From Micractinium sp. NFX-FRZ (taxonomy: Eukaryota > Chlorophyta > Trebouxiophyceae > Chlorellales > Chlorellaceae), in the NCBI GenBank assembly GCA_029339195.1, contig JAPTJF010000429.1:1-54220 (forward strand): a stretch of 54,220 nt of DNA, written 5' to 3'. The notes under the pieces were generated by a model. That model ran no database searches. It had not been told where the DNA came from and was given only the letters and a program-made list of their open reading frames with translations. Position numbers and translations under genes: made by a program. Of the stretch, positions 11,136 to 21,817 are shown piece after piece (position 1 is the stretch's first letter; each line of letters starts with the position of its first letter).

Positions 11136-13164
11136 ATGCGGGCCCTCTTCGAGAGGCCCGCAATCGCGGGCTTGCTGCTGCAGCTGGGAAGCACGCTTTG
11201 TGTCTCTGCCATGGCGATTGTGGCCAAGCTCGCAGGGCAGGTGAGATCCGGCCTGTGTATGAGTGTCGCGACGGGTCTCCGGTGTGATCGGAACAAGCCC
11301 TGGACTGCCGCGACCCTGCCACCTCAGTGGCCGCCGCCGCCGCCGCCCGCCCGCCCGCCTGCCCAGCCCTCCGTCTCCACCATTGGTTCCTTGTTCCACG
11401 GCTGCAGTTGGGCTTGCCGGTGTTTGAAATTGTGCTGGCACGCTCCTTGGTCCTGCTGGCGATGTCGACCGGCATGCTGGCCAGGCAGGGCGATCAGGCG
11501 CTGTGGCCGTGGCGCAGCGCCAGGTGCGGTGGCAGCTGTGACGGCGGTGCCGGCATCGGGCGGTTGGACCGCATGCCAACGGACACTCCACCAGCACTTG
11601 CTTGCTCCCACCCCCGCCCCCGCCCACCCCCTGCCTCCTGCACCCCCCGCAGGCGCTGGCTGCTGCTACTGCGCGGCTGCCTGGGGCTAGGGGCTATCGC
11701 CAGCCTGTACTCTGCAGTCACCCTGCTGCCGCTCGCTGACGTGGCGGTCCTCACCTTCCTGGCCCCGGTCTTTGTGGCCGCCGCCGCACCCCTGGTGCTG
11801 GGAGAGCCGGCAACCAAGGGCGTGCTGCTGGCCATGCCGCTGTGCCTGGGTGGAGTGGTGCTGGTGGCGCAGCCGACTTTCCTGTTTGGAAGCAGCGTCG
11901 AGCCGCTGAGCATGCTGGGCGTGGGCGTCGCGGTAGCGCAGGTGGGTTTGCTGTGGGTGGGTGAGCACCCTAGTGGATGGGTGGGATGCAGCTATAGCAG
12001 GCTCTGCAGAGTGAAACCTGCTGTTATGCCTGCCTGCCTGCCTGCATGTACTACTCATGTTCGCCCACGCTTGTGCGCTGCGCCCTGCCCTCTCAGCACC
12101 TGCCCCAACCCCCCTTTCTGCATTGCCGCTCCGCACCTGCGCTCTCAACACCCTCACCTCCCTTCCCGCTTGCCCCTCCTCAACACCCCCTGCCCGCTGG
12201 CCCCCTGCAGGCCGCCTTCTCTGCCGCCGCCAAGCTGTGCATCCGCTCCCTGGGCAGCACGGAGCAAACAGGCTCTATCATCTGGGCCATGGCAGCCGTG
12301 AGCACAGCAGGCAGCGGCGCCTTCTGCGCCCTGCTGCCGCACCAGTTTCAGGTGCCGCCCTCGGCGGCCGCCTGGGCGCTGCTGGCAGGCGCGGGGCTGC
12401 TGGGGTGCGGGGTGCAGCTGCTCAACACCACGGCGCTCAAGCTGAGCAAGGCGGCGCCAACAATCGCAATGAGCTACATGGCAGGTGGGCAGGCCTGGAT
12501 GGCAGGGCTGGCTGGGAGAGTGGGTGGTTGCCGGGCTGTGGTCAAGAAGCATAGGCGGGCGCAGTGCACACCCAACCTGTGTGCCATAGCCGCGTTCGCT
12601 CGTTACTATGCAAGTAGAAAGTGTGGGCCTGCTGTTCAAGCCAAGTCTGCTGCTTACGCATCCACCCGTCCTTGCCCTCCTAAACAATCTGCCCTCCCCC
12701 GCCCGCCCCCCGGGCCCGCAGTTGTGTGGGGCCTGCTGGCCGACCTGGCGCTGTTCCACCACCGCCCCTCGCCCCTCACCCTGCTGGGGGCCGCCCTGGT
12801 CTGCGCCTCCAGCCTCCTCATACTGTTCGACGAGCAGCGCAACAGCTCTGGAGGTGGCGGGCGCAGCGGTGAGAGCGTCAGCGTGGGAGGAGAGCTGAAG
12901 GCGAAGCAGAGTGATATAGCAGAGGCGTCGGCAGGAGGGGCAGGGGCAGGGGCAGGCGCAGGGGCGCCTTTGCTGCTACCGCAGCAGCAGGCACGGCGGG
13001 TGGTGCGGCGGCAGCCCAGCCTGACCAATGGCAGCGGCAGCGGGCAGCGGCAGCTCGAGCTAGCAGAGGTTGGGGGGCTGGCTGGCGGCAGCGGCGGTAA
13101 CGCCGACGAGGAGGACGAGCGTGCGCCGCTGGTGGGGCGGCGGATCGGCGGCCAACCCGGTTGA
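11136..13164 (+). CDS. EamA/DMT-type multi-pass transporter, copy 2
   Basis: Exons 11136-11240, 11408-11523, 11653-11941, 12211-12484 and 12722-13164 sum to 1227 bases (408 residues). Intron positions and phases match copy 1, and exon 4 is 274 bases in both. Shared blocks are EIVLARSLVLLAMSTGMLAR, RWLLLLRGCLGLGA, LADVAVLTFLAPVFVAAAAP, GVLLAMPLCLGGVVLVAQPT and VWGLLADLALFHHRPSPLTL. The hydrophilic tail is Gly/Ala/Gln-rich and ends EDERAPLVGRR, repeating the C-terminal ERAPLV of copy 1. The two genes lie head to tail 216 bases apart, a clear tandem duplication. The substrate is not readable; an organelle or vacuolar membrane is possible from the tail. Confidence 0.85.
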
Positions 13165-13968
13165 TCGGCAAGCAAGGCGCATTGGCTGCCTTGCCAGACT
13201 GCCAGCGGAAACGACTGTGTACCATGACCACGGCAGTATCAGCCTCCTGTACCAACATCACTCAGAGTGCAGCGTGCCTGTGCACCTGCCTAGCTCTCAC
13301 GCCACCGCCCCAATGGGCCTCATGCCTGTCACCCCACCCTTGTTCTCTTATGTATGCTTGCATATTCCGCCCTCCCACCCTCGTGTTCATTTCATTTGAT
13401 TTGTTGCCCGCTCGCTTCCCCATCTGTGACCTCTTCCTTGAGTGGCCAGCAACAGGCCTGCCAGCTCATCTGGAAGCTCGCTCTCCATACAGGGCCAGAA
13501 AGGTACAGGCTGTTGCTGAGCTGGCAGGCAGCGCACGAAAGTAGCAGTCATGCAGCGCCAGCTGCGCATGCTGCAGAATGGAGGGCAGCACTTTGCTACC
13601 CCGCCTGCTCAAACTGACAGGCGACTGATACCGGTTCTGGCAATACAAACATACTTCCAGTGCTGTTAGATGGTGGAGCACATGCTACGTGGGCAGCTGG
13701 CATGCAGTAACAGGGCGGTGCTCCGGCAGGTGTCATCGTCATCTGTGGGGAAAATTGGTGTCAGGAGCGCACTTGCAGATCAGATTGATAGAATTTGGGG
13801 TCGGTGGCACTATGGGGTGGGTGTGGGGGAGGGGAGGGCTGCTCTAGGTGTACACCTGCATGCGGCTGCACAGCAGGCAGCCTGTCCGTGTGCCGCAGCA
13901 GACAACAGCACAGGCGTTGCCAGCTCAGCCAGTCATAGTTGGATGGTCCTGACTGCTCTCTCGTTCTC
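13165..13968. other. Intergenic between convergent DMT copy 2 and the RUS gene
   Basis: Holds the 3' ends of two convergent genes. I found no coding exon and no TGTAA on the expected strand; poly(A) signals for these genes may be variants. Confidence 0.45.
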
Positions 13969-16900
13969 TCAAAGCTGCAGGTATCGCCGCTTCTCCGTGC
14001 TGCTCAGCATGAAGGGCGAAAGCTGCCAGCCGTGCTCTAAAAGCTGCAGGCGGGCAAGCAGGAGAGGGTGGTTGGTGCGTGCTCGGGCCCCACAAGAGGG
14101 GCCACTGGGAGCGGGGATTACACTGCAAAGCTCACAAGTCTGCCCCCCCAACATGCCCTGCATTCCGTCGTCATGCAGATGGCACGTCTCCCAGGCCCCC
14201 AGCCCTCCCGCCTTGCTCCCACCTCCCAGCCCCCCGGCGCACCTCTGCAATGAACGGCTTCAAGCTGCTGCGCGCCTTGGCAGCGCTCTCTGCCACCGCC
14301 TGCCCAACATCCACCTCGCCGCTGCTGCTGCCGATGCCCCTGCTGCTGGCGGCACCGCTGCTGGCTGCAGCCGCTGCCAGGGGGTGGTTAGTGCCGGCAG
14401 GCGGCACGCCAAGCAGCTGGCGCAGGTATGCCGCCTGCAGCACCGCCTGCACTATGTCCCGCTCCACTGCGTCCTGCCTGCAGCATGGGGGCCAGCATGG
14501 GGGCAGCATGGGCAGCATGGGGGGCAGCAGCAGCGAGTGGTCAGCCAGGGCACCACATGCGGTTAGAGGCCGCATGCCTGGAGCTGATCTGAGGAGCGAT
14601 GAGCATGCCGGATAGCATGTTGCACGCGGGCAGGCATGAGGGGTTGGGTCGAGCATGAGTGCAGGCGGGCACAGCAGAAAGGTTTGTCAGGTGGCAAAGT
14701 GCAGGCAAGCAGGCAGAGGGCAGTCAGCTCCGCAGGCCGGCGCCACGCACCGCAAGCATACGCGCACGCTGCCGGCGTTGGCCGCGCACCGCCACGGCGA
14801 GGGGGGCGGCTTCAGGCCCTGCCACCGCTCGCCTCGCAATCGGCCGCCGCTGCTGCTGCTGCTGCTGCTAGCAATGCTGCTGCCGCTAGCACTGCCAGCA
14901 CTGCTGCTGCTAGGACTGCTGCTGCTTGGCTCTCCTGGGGCGCTAAACGTCAGGAAGTACCGATCGTCGCTGCAGCCACACCACAACACAGGGGGCAGGC
15001 AGCGTGTGAGCCAGGCCAGGCTGATCAGGGCAGCACGCGTTGCATGCTGTGCACGCCGCACAGCACCGACACCTGCTTCCATGTGCCCCTCTGTGCCCCA
15101 GCTGCCCAAGCCAACCCCGCCTGGCATGCACCCAGCCGTTGCCCCGGCACCCGCTCAGCAGCTGAGGTAGGTCAGCCACACCTTGCTGCTGTGTGACAAA
15201 ACAAGCGCTGCTGCGCTGAGAGTACCGGAACCTCAGAGCCCTCACCCAGCAGCCCCACAAACCCGCCCAGGCACCGGCCTGCACTGATCCAGGTGCCCCC
15301 CTGGCCCCGCCTCCCGCACCCGCGCTGCTGCTCCAGCAGCTCCAAGTCCTGCCGGCTGCGCACCGCCCGGTCCAGCGCACATATGTGGAGCGGCATGCGC
15401 CCCACTGCAGCAGCGCAGGTGGGGGGCAGGCGTTTGTGAGCAGGGTGAGGAGGAGGTGAGCATAGGCACAAGAACGTTCAACATTCGCGACCACCGGCTT
15501 CCCCCGCCGGCCCAGCTTGCCTCTGCCCCTAGCGTGCCACAGGGCTGACGACGGCTCTTGCGCCGTGCGTCTCTCTCTCAGGTCTGGAGGCCCCTCTGCC
15601 CCACACAGGCCCAAAGGCCGGCCCTGCCACACACCCACCTTCGATGTGGGGCGGCAGCACAAAGCGCTCCTCCTGGCTGACCTGCGGGGTGAAGGGGCGG
15701 TGCAGCGCGGGCAGGTGGGAGGGCGGCAGACTGGGAGGCAGGGCATGTGTGTGGGCAGGGCAGGGAGGCAGGCGGGAAGGCGGGCGGGCGGGCGGGCAAG
15801 GCACGAGGGCAGGCAGCCCAACGTGCGGCGGCGAGCCGAGGCCAGCGCTTGCACGAAACACCAACAAAAAAGGGGGGGCCGGTGCATACAGCCTTGATGC
15901 CCTGCCCCTGGGCCTGCACCTGAGCATCGCCTTTGCACCCCGTCAGACATCCTCGCCACCCCGATGCATCCCCCCCCCTCCCTGCCTTCCCCAACCTGCA
16001 GCCTGCGGCCCCCACCTGGCGCGGCGTGGGCACCCGCCCCTCCTGCATCCAGTGCTGCGCAATGATCTCAGCCCGCTCCTTGTTCAGCGTGCGCAGGTGG
16101 ATGGAGCGCAGCTCGCTGTAGATCGCCCACAGGTCGCCGCAGGCCAGCAGGGGGAACATGGCCAGCGGCAGCGCGCGCCGGCTTGCCTCTGCGGACAGGC
16201 GGGGGGTGGGTGGTGGGCGGTGGCGCGGGAGGGCGGAGGGCAGCAGGCAGCAGGGGCAGCAGGGTCAGGCAGGAGGTGCGACGGGAAGCAGCAGGAGAAG
16301 CAGGCAGCAGGCAGAGCAGCAGGCAGGCGCAGGCGCAGCAGGGGCAGGCAGGCCATGCCTACTCCCGCTCGCAAGGCCCACACCCCAGCCGCCACCCCTG
16401 CAGCGCCCCTGCCTGCCAACCCTCAAGCGCCCCCGTGCCTGCCCTTGTGTGTGAGCCCCAAGGCTGCAGCCAGGCCGGCACACCCTGCCTCACCCACCCC
16501 AGCAGCGGCACCCCTCCCGCTGGCGGCACCACCACCGCTTCTCCCACTCACCTGTGTGCCTGCACAAGTATGTGAGTCCCACTGCAGTGGCCAGCCCAAG
16601 GTTGTCCAGCACCATCTGCTGGGCCTGTTGCACACAGGAAGGGGCGGGATGGGATGGGGGGCAGCCAGGGCAGAGGGGTGGAGAGGTGAGGTGTGAGCCA
16701 CACTTCTGAGCCAACCCGCCACACACGCGTATAAGCCTGGTTGAGAGGAACGCCGCCCGCACCACCACAGCTACTTGCTTGTCAGCACCTGCCTAGCCAC
16801 GGGCCAGGAGTGTGGGCGCTGGTGGCGGTGATGTGTCCTCTCAGGCAGCAGGAGAGGGCTGTGCCATGCATGCATGCATTCCAACCTGTGCTGGAGGCCG

Positions 16901-18560
16901 AGCCCCTAACCTGCGTCTTGGCGCTGCTGTCGGAAACCTGTTCTCTTAATAAGACGGATGTACCATGAAGAACCTCCAACCTGAGGTGCACATCATAAAT
17001 GACTGGACCTTACCTGCGCCTTGGCGCTGCTGTCGACAATGCGTCCACAAAAGTCTCCGGCAGACGATGACCTTACAACCAACCCACACGTGAGCTGGAG
17101 GCTGAGCCCCTACCTGCGTCTTGGCGCTGATGTCGGCGATGTTCTCCCTCAGGCAGAAGGAGCGGTGGAAGGCAGGCTGCGTGGCGATGAAGGTGGTGAG
17201 GCCTGTGCGGGGGAGGGCGCGGCGATGGGGGGCGGGTGAGGCAGCGGGGGGGGAGAGCAGGGGGGGTGCGGGGCAGGCAGGTGGGCGGCCAGTCAGCGGC
17301 GAGGCAGGCTCCACAATCGCGCCACCCCTTGCCAACAGCTCCCTTTCCGCGTTTGCATGCACACATGCCTATCCCCTCGCACCACCACTCCTCCCTTCTG
17401 GGCCCCTTCTGAGCCAGCCGCCATAGCCCCTCCCCTCTCACTCACCGATGCTCTTCCCCACATTTGCCAGGCTGGCCATGAGCAAAAAGTGCTGGGGGGC
17501 CAGGGGGGTGAGGAACTCCAGGCTGCACAAACAGGCGGGCAGATGCAGATGATGGGTGGAGGGCAACGTCAGACGACGGTGATCTGTGGGGGACTGGGGC
17601 ATCATCTGCAGCCGCGAACACACATGCTGGCAGACAGACGCTGGCTGCCAGATGCCTCGCTGGCCACCCGCCCGCCCGCCCGCCGCCGCGCCCCCAACGC
17701 TCCACGACCCCCGCCCTTCCTGTCCCGGCCTGTCCCGACCCCCAACCACACCCCCTTCTGGCCCTCCCACCGCACCCACAGACATCCTTCCTGTCCCGGC
17801 CCCCACCGCAGCCTCCCACCACACCCACAGCACCTGAGGCTGAGTGCGTAGATGACGGAGGTGGTGTATCTGAAGCGCTTGAGATCAGAGTCAAACGACT
17901 CCCCAAACCGGGTGGCCACCGTGAGGCGCCCCAGCCGGCCCAGCCCGTCCTTGAGCACCCAGTTGATGGTGGCGGCGGCGGGCAGGCTGCGCTTGGCGCC
18001 CACGCCCACAGCTTGCAGCAGCGACTGCGGGCGGGCGGGCGGGCGGACAGAGGCAAGGGAACAATCAACATGGTAAGGCGGGTTGGGGCGGGTTGAGGCA
18101 GGCAGCAGGTTGGCAGGCAGGCATGTGACGTGTGCCGAACATGCGTGCACATGATACATCTGTAGAATGCTGGCACATGACGCCCTGAGCCCGCTCCATC
18201 CTGTGCCCTCCCAAAACCCCTGCCCCATGCCCCATGCCTTGCACCCCCCAATCGCACCTGAGTCGCAAAGATGGATGACATGGAGGAGAAGAAGCGGTGG
18301 AAGGCGCGGTACTTGCAGTAGTCCCAGTAGTCTGGAGGGCCGGAGGGGGGAGGAGGGGCAAGGCACAGGGGGCAGGTGAGGCAAAGAGGAAGGAATGCAT
18401 CAATGCACAAGGTGAAATGCAGGGTGAAGGGCGAGGGGACATGTGCAGGGTGGATCCTGCCGGGAGCTGTTGGGAAAAAGGTGAGTGAGGGCACGGCTGG
18501 GACATGCCCGTTGAGACCTCCCCTCCGCCCCTGCCCCTCCCCTCATCTGCTGCTGGCATG

Positions 18561-18600
<40 letters not shown>

Positions 18601-19538
18601 CCCGCCCCCCTTACCGGGCGACACCTCGTCGGCCTGCGGGAAGAAGGAGGAGCGCAGGTCGTGCGCAGCGCGGCGCAGCCGCTCCCGCAGCGTGCGTGCC
18701 GTCTCCTCCCCCTCCTCCCAGTCCTCCGGCTCCAGCGCACGCAGCCGCCCCTGCCGCGCATCCCAGCCATACTGCTTCTGCCGCGCGCCTGGCGCAGGGT
18801 AGGGGCAACAGCGATAAAGGGGTAGGGGTTGAGCACAGGTGGTGGCACAAGGCAAAAGGAGGCAGGCTAGCAACGTTGGCTCAAACTGGAATGCCACGCA
18901 GTCTTCTGTTGTTATGTGGACAGCACCAGACCCCACGGCCAGCCAGGTTGGGGCGAAGATTGGGACAACGCCAAATCAGGGCGTGGGCTGGGGAAGCACA
19001 GCAGACGGACACAGCACTGTGGAATGCGCGGCGCAAGAGCAGCACAAGTGCAGGGCAGGGGCCATCCGGGGAGGACTTGCAGCAGGGGAGCGATGCAGGC
19101 AGTCAGGCAGGCTGCAATGGACAGGAGCAGCGGGGCCCTGCAGCCTGCGCCAAGCCTGGGAGCAGCAACGGAGCGTGAGGCAGGCGAGCACGGCAGCACA
19201 AGTGCCCCACCTTCTATGACGCCCGCAGGCACCGCCTGCAGACCATCCACGCTGCACTTGGCGCCGCCTGCACCCAGCGCCGCGGCCGTCATGGATGCGA
19301 ACCGGGGCGGCACGCTGGGGCCCGCCAGGCTCGGCTGCCTGCGGGGTCTGCTGTCGCCACTGGCGGCAGGCGGCTGCAGCAGCGGGCGCCCCGCTGCCAG
19401 CCGCTCTCTTTGCCGGGCGCGTGTCGCACCGCCTGCATCGCGATCTAGCAGCTCCCACGCGCCCCTCAGCGGCACATCCTCGCAGCTGTCCTCGTTGCCG
19501 CCGCGACGCCGCTGCTGCCGCTGCTCGCCCCAAGCCAT
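13969..19538 (-). CDS. Root UVB sensitive (RUS/DUF647) family protein, RUS4-like
   Basis: Minus-strand exons: 19538-19211, 18788-18615, 18331-18258, 18024-17834, 17522-17446, 17202-17114, 16624-16552, 16188-16016, 15681-15639, 15404-15246, about 15000-14751, 14477-14243 and 14043-13969. The family core is clear: AFHRFFSSMSSIFATQSLLQ, AVGVGAKRSLPAAATINWVL, KDGLGRLGRLTVATRFGESF, LEFLTPLAPQHFLLMASLAN, IATQPAFHRSFCLRENIADI and AQQMVLDNLGLATAVGLTYL. The KDGLGRLGRL and HRFFSS...ATQ forms are closest to plant RUS4/RUS5-type members as I know them. RUS proteins are plastid or membrane-associated factors tied to light and vitamin B6 responses; biochemical function is unsettled. The N terminus (about 110 residues, Arg/Ala/Gly-rich) may be an organelle presequence. 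The first in-frame ATG is used. The junction between the 10th and 11th exons needs an acceptor other than the obvious one at 14969 to keep phase, so that boundary is uncertain. A Ser/Ala/Gly homopolymer-like stretch lies near the C terminus. Confidence 0.88.
16911..17114 (-). repeat. Three copies, about 100 bp apart, of the end of a RUS exon plus its donor
   Basis: The true exon ends ENIADISAKTQ|GTAGGGG at 17114. Degenerate copies end at 17014 (IVDSSAKAQ|GTAAGG) and 16911 (EQVSDSSAKTQ|GTTAGG). The 16911 copy also keeps the following intron sequence (ggggctc..gcctccag). The copies span about 35-50 bases of exon and lack the exon's own acceptor. Confidence 0.75.
18562..18597. repeat. (CA)n microsatellite
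   Basis: About 18 CA units in the RUS intron just after the exon 2 donor (gene sense). Shorter (CA)/(TG) runs lie at 5237-5257, 25755-25771 and 26756-26781, all in introns. Confidence 0.95.
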
Positions 19539-19912
19539 CGGCCCAACCGGCACAGCGCCGGCGTTGCCTTCAGTTGTATTCTCTATAGAATTATCGTCCG
19601 AGGGCTGCACGAGTTGACGGCGAACAAAAAGCCGCGGGTGCTCGCTTGTAGCCGGCCTGCGAGTGTTGCTGGTGGCAGGTGGGAGTTATAAATCTCATGG
19701 GAAAGTAATAGGAATGTCCTTCGTGCGCATGCATGCGCTGAAGGCAAAACCATGTCCGCCGCCACTCGCGGCGTGCCTGCCGCCATCCCACGGCGCTCAG
19801 GTTCCCCAGTGCCCTCGCAAATTACACAATCATTGGTACACATGATAAGTTCCAAAGCATACAGCCCCCCAATATACAGGGATCTCGGCTCAACATCAGC
19901 GGGGCCTCTGGC
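19539..19912. other. Short interval between the lumen-protein gene and the RUS gene
   Basis: Both genes are on the minus strand. The interval holds the 3' UTR of the upstream gene, with a minus-strand TGTAA at about 19821-19825, and the RUS promoter/5' UTR. No further coding exon is seen. Confidence 0.55.
19821..19826 (-). terminator. Candidate TGTAA poly(A) signal of the lumen-protein gene
   Basis: Minus-strand TGTAA about 90 bases after the stop codon at 19913, a typical distance for green algae. Confidence 0.6.
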
Positions 19913-20590
19913 CTACTGGCTGCTATCTGCCGGGTTCGCCGGCGCTGCCACGCTGTCACTGCTGCGCTTGCGCTCCGGGCCGCCGCGAGCCACAAAGTCG
20001 GCGTACTGCTTCTTGGCATACTCACGGCGATCTCCATCGCAGTCAAACATCTGGACGCACTTCATGGCCATGGCCTCGTCCCGCTGCTCCATCGCCGCCT
20101 TGAAACTGGCCGGCGCGTAAGTAAGCGTCAGCGTGCTCCCGCTGCTGCTGCTGGGGGGCGGCGGCGGGGCGTCAGCCAGCGCCGGCGGCGTCATCAGCAG
20201 GGCTGCATGGTATGTGAGGATGGATGATTATGTGTGGTGGAGTGTAAAACAGACGGGAGGGGGGCACCGGATGGGATGGCAGGCAGGCAGGGTGAGCATT
20301 AGGGGATGCAGGTATCAGTGGCAAAGTGAAGCGGGCACGGGGGTGGGTGGGCACACTTGGGCATGGGACGTCTGAGTGGCCCAACAGCTGCAGCGGGCTC
20401 ATCAATGATGAAATTCACAAGGAAAGCACCAGACATGCCAAGTGGGCTTATCATCAGCAAGATAGCAGGCAGCAGGAATGGGCCCCGCACCTGCCGCCGC
20501 CAGTCCCGCCACGATTTGCTGGGCGGCCGGTGGGCAGGAAGGCAGCCGGGCTGCTGTGCCGGACTTGCAAGCTGCTACAGGTGCCGACAT
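19913..20590 (-). CDS. Small predicted thylakoid-lumen protein, unknown function
   Basis: Two exons, 20590-20491 and 20202-19913, sum to 390 bases (129 residues); donor CAG|GTGCGG and acceptor TGCAG are good. The N terminus looks bipartite: a Ser/Ala/Arg-containing plastid transit part (MSAPVAACKSGTAARLPSC), then a hydrophobic core (IVAGLAAAALLMTPP) ending ALADA, the AxA-type site of thylakoid lumen signal peptides. The intron falls inside the hydrophobic core, so neither exon alone shows the signal. The mature part, about 75 residues, has FKAAMEQRDEAMAMKCVQMF and DCDGDRREYAKKQYADFVAR, then a polar tail. Two cysteines (KCVQMFDCD) could pair. I do not recognise the family. Lumen targeting is inferred from the signal only. 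Confidence 0.65.
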
Positions 20591-21817
20591 GGTCGTGAAG
20601 CGACGGTTGCAGCGACTGCCAGTTGGCGCGCCAGCGGTCTGGGCGAGCACGGTAATTGCGGGCATGGTTCCCCGAGTCCTGAGCGGAACGCCGCGTTACC
20701 TCGTGCAATGCAGATCTAGGGGGGGCGGTCACCAGATCAGGTGCCCGAGCAAGCTACTCTTGCAGGCGACACCTGCCCTGCCGAGTAGGATGATGATCCG
20801 CCGCGCTGGCGCCAGGGGTGCGGTCTGCGGTACAGTCTCCTCATGGTGCCATTGCCAGCAAGCCTTCAGAAACTACACCCTGATTTGCAATCCCTTAACA
20901 TTAGGCTGTACATCTCATCAAGCCAGCCCCCACGGCTTTGAATTTACGCTGCCCGCCCGACGGGTACCGCGCTGGCTGCATGCTGCGCTCCTGGATAAAT
21001 TTGCCCGCATTGCGAATTTGCAGGCAGAGGGGGGGGGGGGGCAGGCCGGGCTCCATACTTGCCCGTTTCAGGCCCCTAATAGTTTATACAACCTAACATC
21101 TCGGTTGAACGGGCTGGTCTTGATGGCATGCATGGGGCAGCCGGCGACAGCCTGCACTTACAGCAGCACTCCACCCGCCCCCACCTTGCTGTGTCATGTC
21201 TCTCGGTTGAGTGGTCGCGTGAAACGGTTCTCACGGGCATCATGGTTAGCACTGCTCTCAACGCAAGGAGGACATGTTACTGGGGCACCTTAAGTAGGGA
21301 ACGTACTGCTGGGTGGGTGCAGCACAGTCTTGAAAAACAAGAATGGGGATGAGTCGGGGGGAGAGAAAACAAGTGTGTTTCAGCACTGAGCCGAAGGTCA
21401 GAGAGACTGAACCTGAGGATTGCAGGGGGTGGGAGGGAGGTGGAGGTTGGAGGTGGGGGGCTGGAGACAGGGCGCGCCAACAAGGTGGGTAGGGGTGGCG
21501 GGTAGCCCTCAGTGGACAGATGTGCGATGAAATGAGGAGCAGGGAGCAGGACGCAGTGTTGACGAGTGACAGCTATAGACTGACTGGCACAGGCACCGCG
21601 CTCTGGCGCCGATACGAAGCAGATAAAGAGTGGGAGGTGCAGTGCAGGTGCATTGCGTTGCAAGGGTTGGCGGCACGATGGCCTGCCCTGCCCTGGCTGC
21701 ACGGCCGCATGCCATTGGACGGCGTCACGCAGCCGGGGTACCGGCTGGAGGTGCAATGCTGTGCTTGCCGGGGGAACATGTAGCGCCTCAGCCAGGGGGG
21801 CGGGCAGTGTGGGGCGC
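20591..21817. other. Long interval between the lumen-protein and CHRD-like genes
   Basis: It should hold the promoter of the lumen-protein gene and a roughly 650-base 3' UTR of the CHRD-like gene, with a minus-strand TGTAA at 21158-21162. A run of 12 G lies near 21031. No splice-supported coding frame was found, and codon use differs from the neighbouring exons. Confidence 0.5.
21158..21162 (-). terminator. Candidate TGTAA poly(A) signal of the CHRD-like gene
   Basis: Minus-strand TGTAA downstream of the stop at 21818. It is the nearest one seen; a shorter 3' UTR using a variant signal is possible. Confidence 0.35.
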
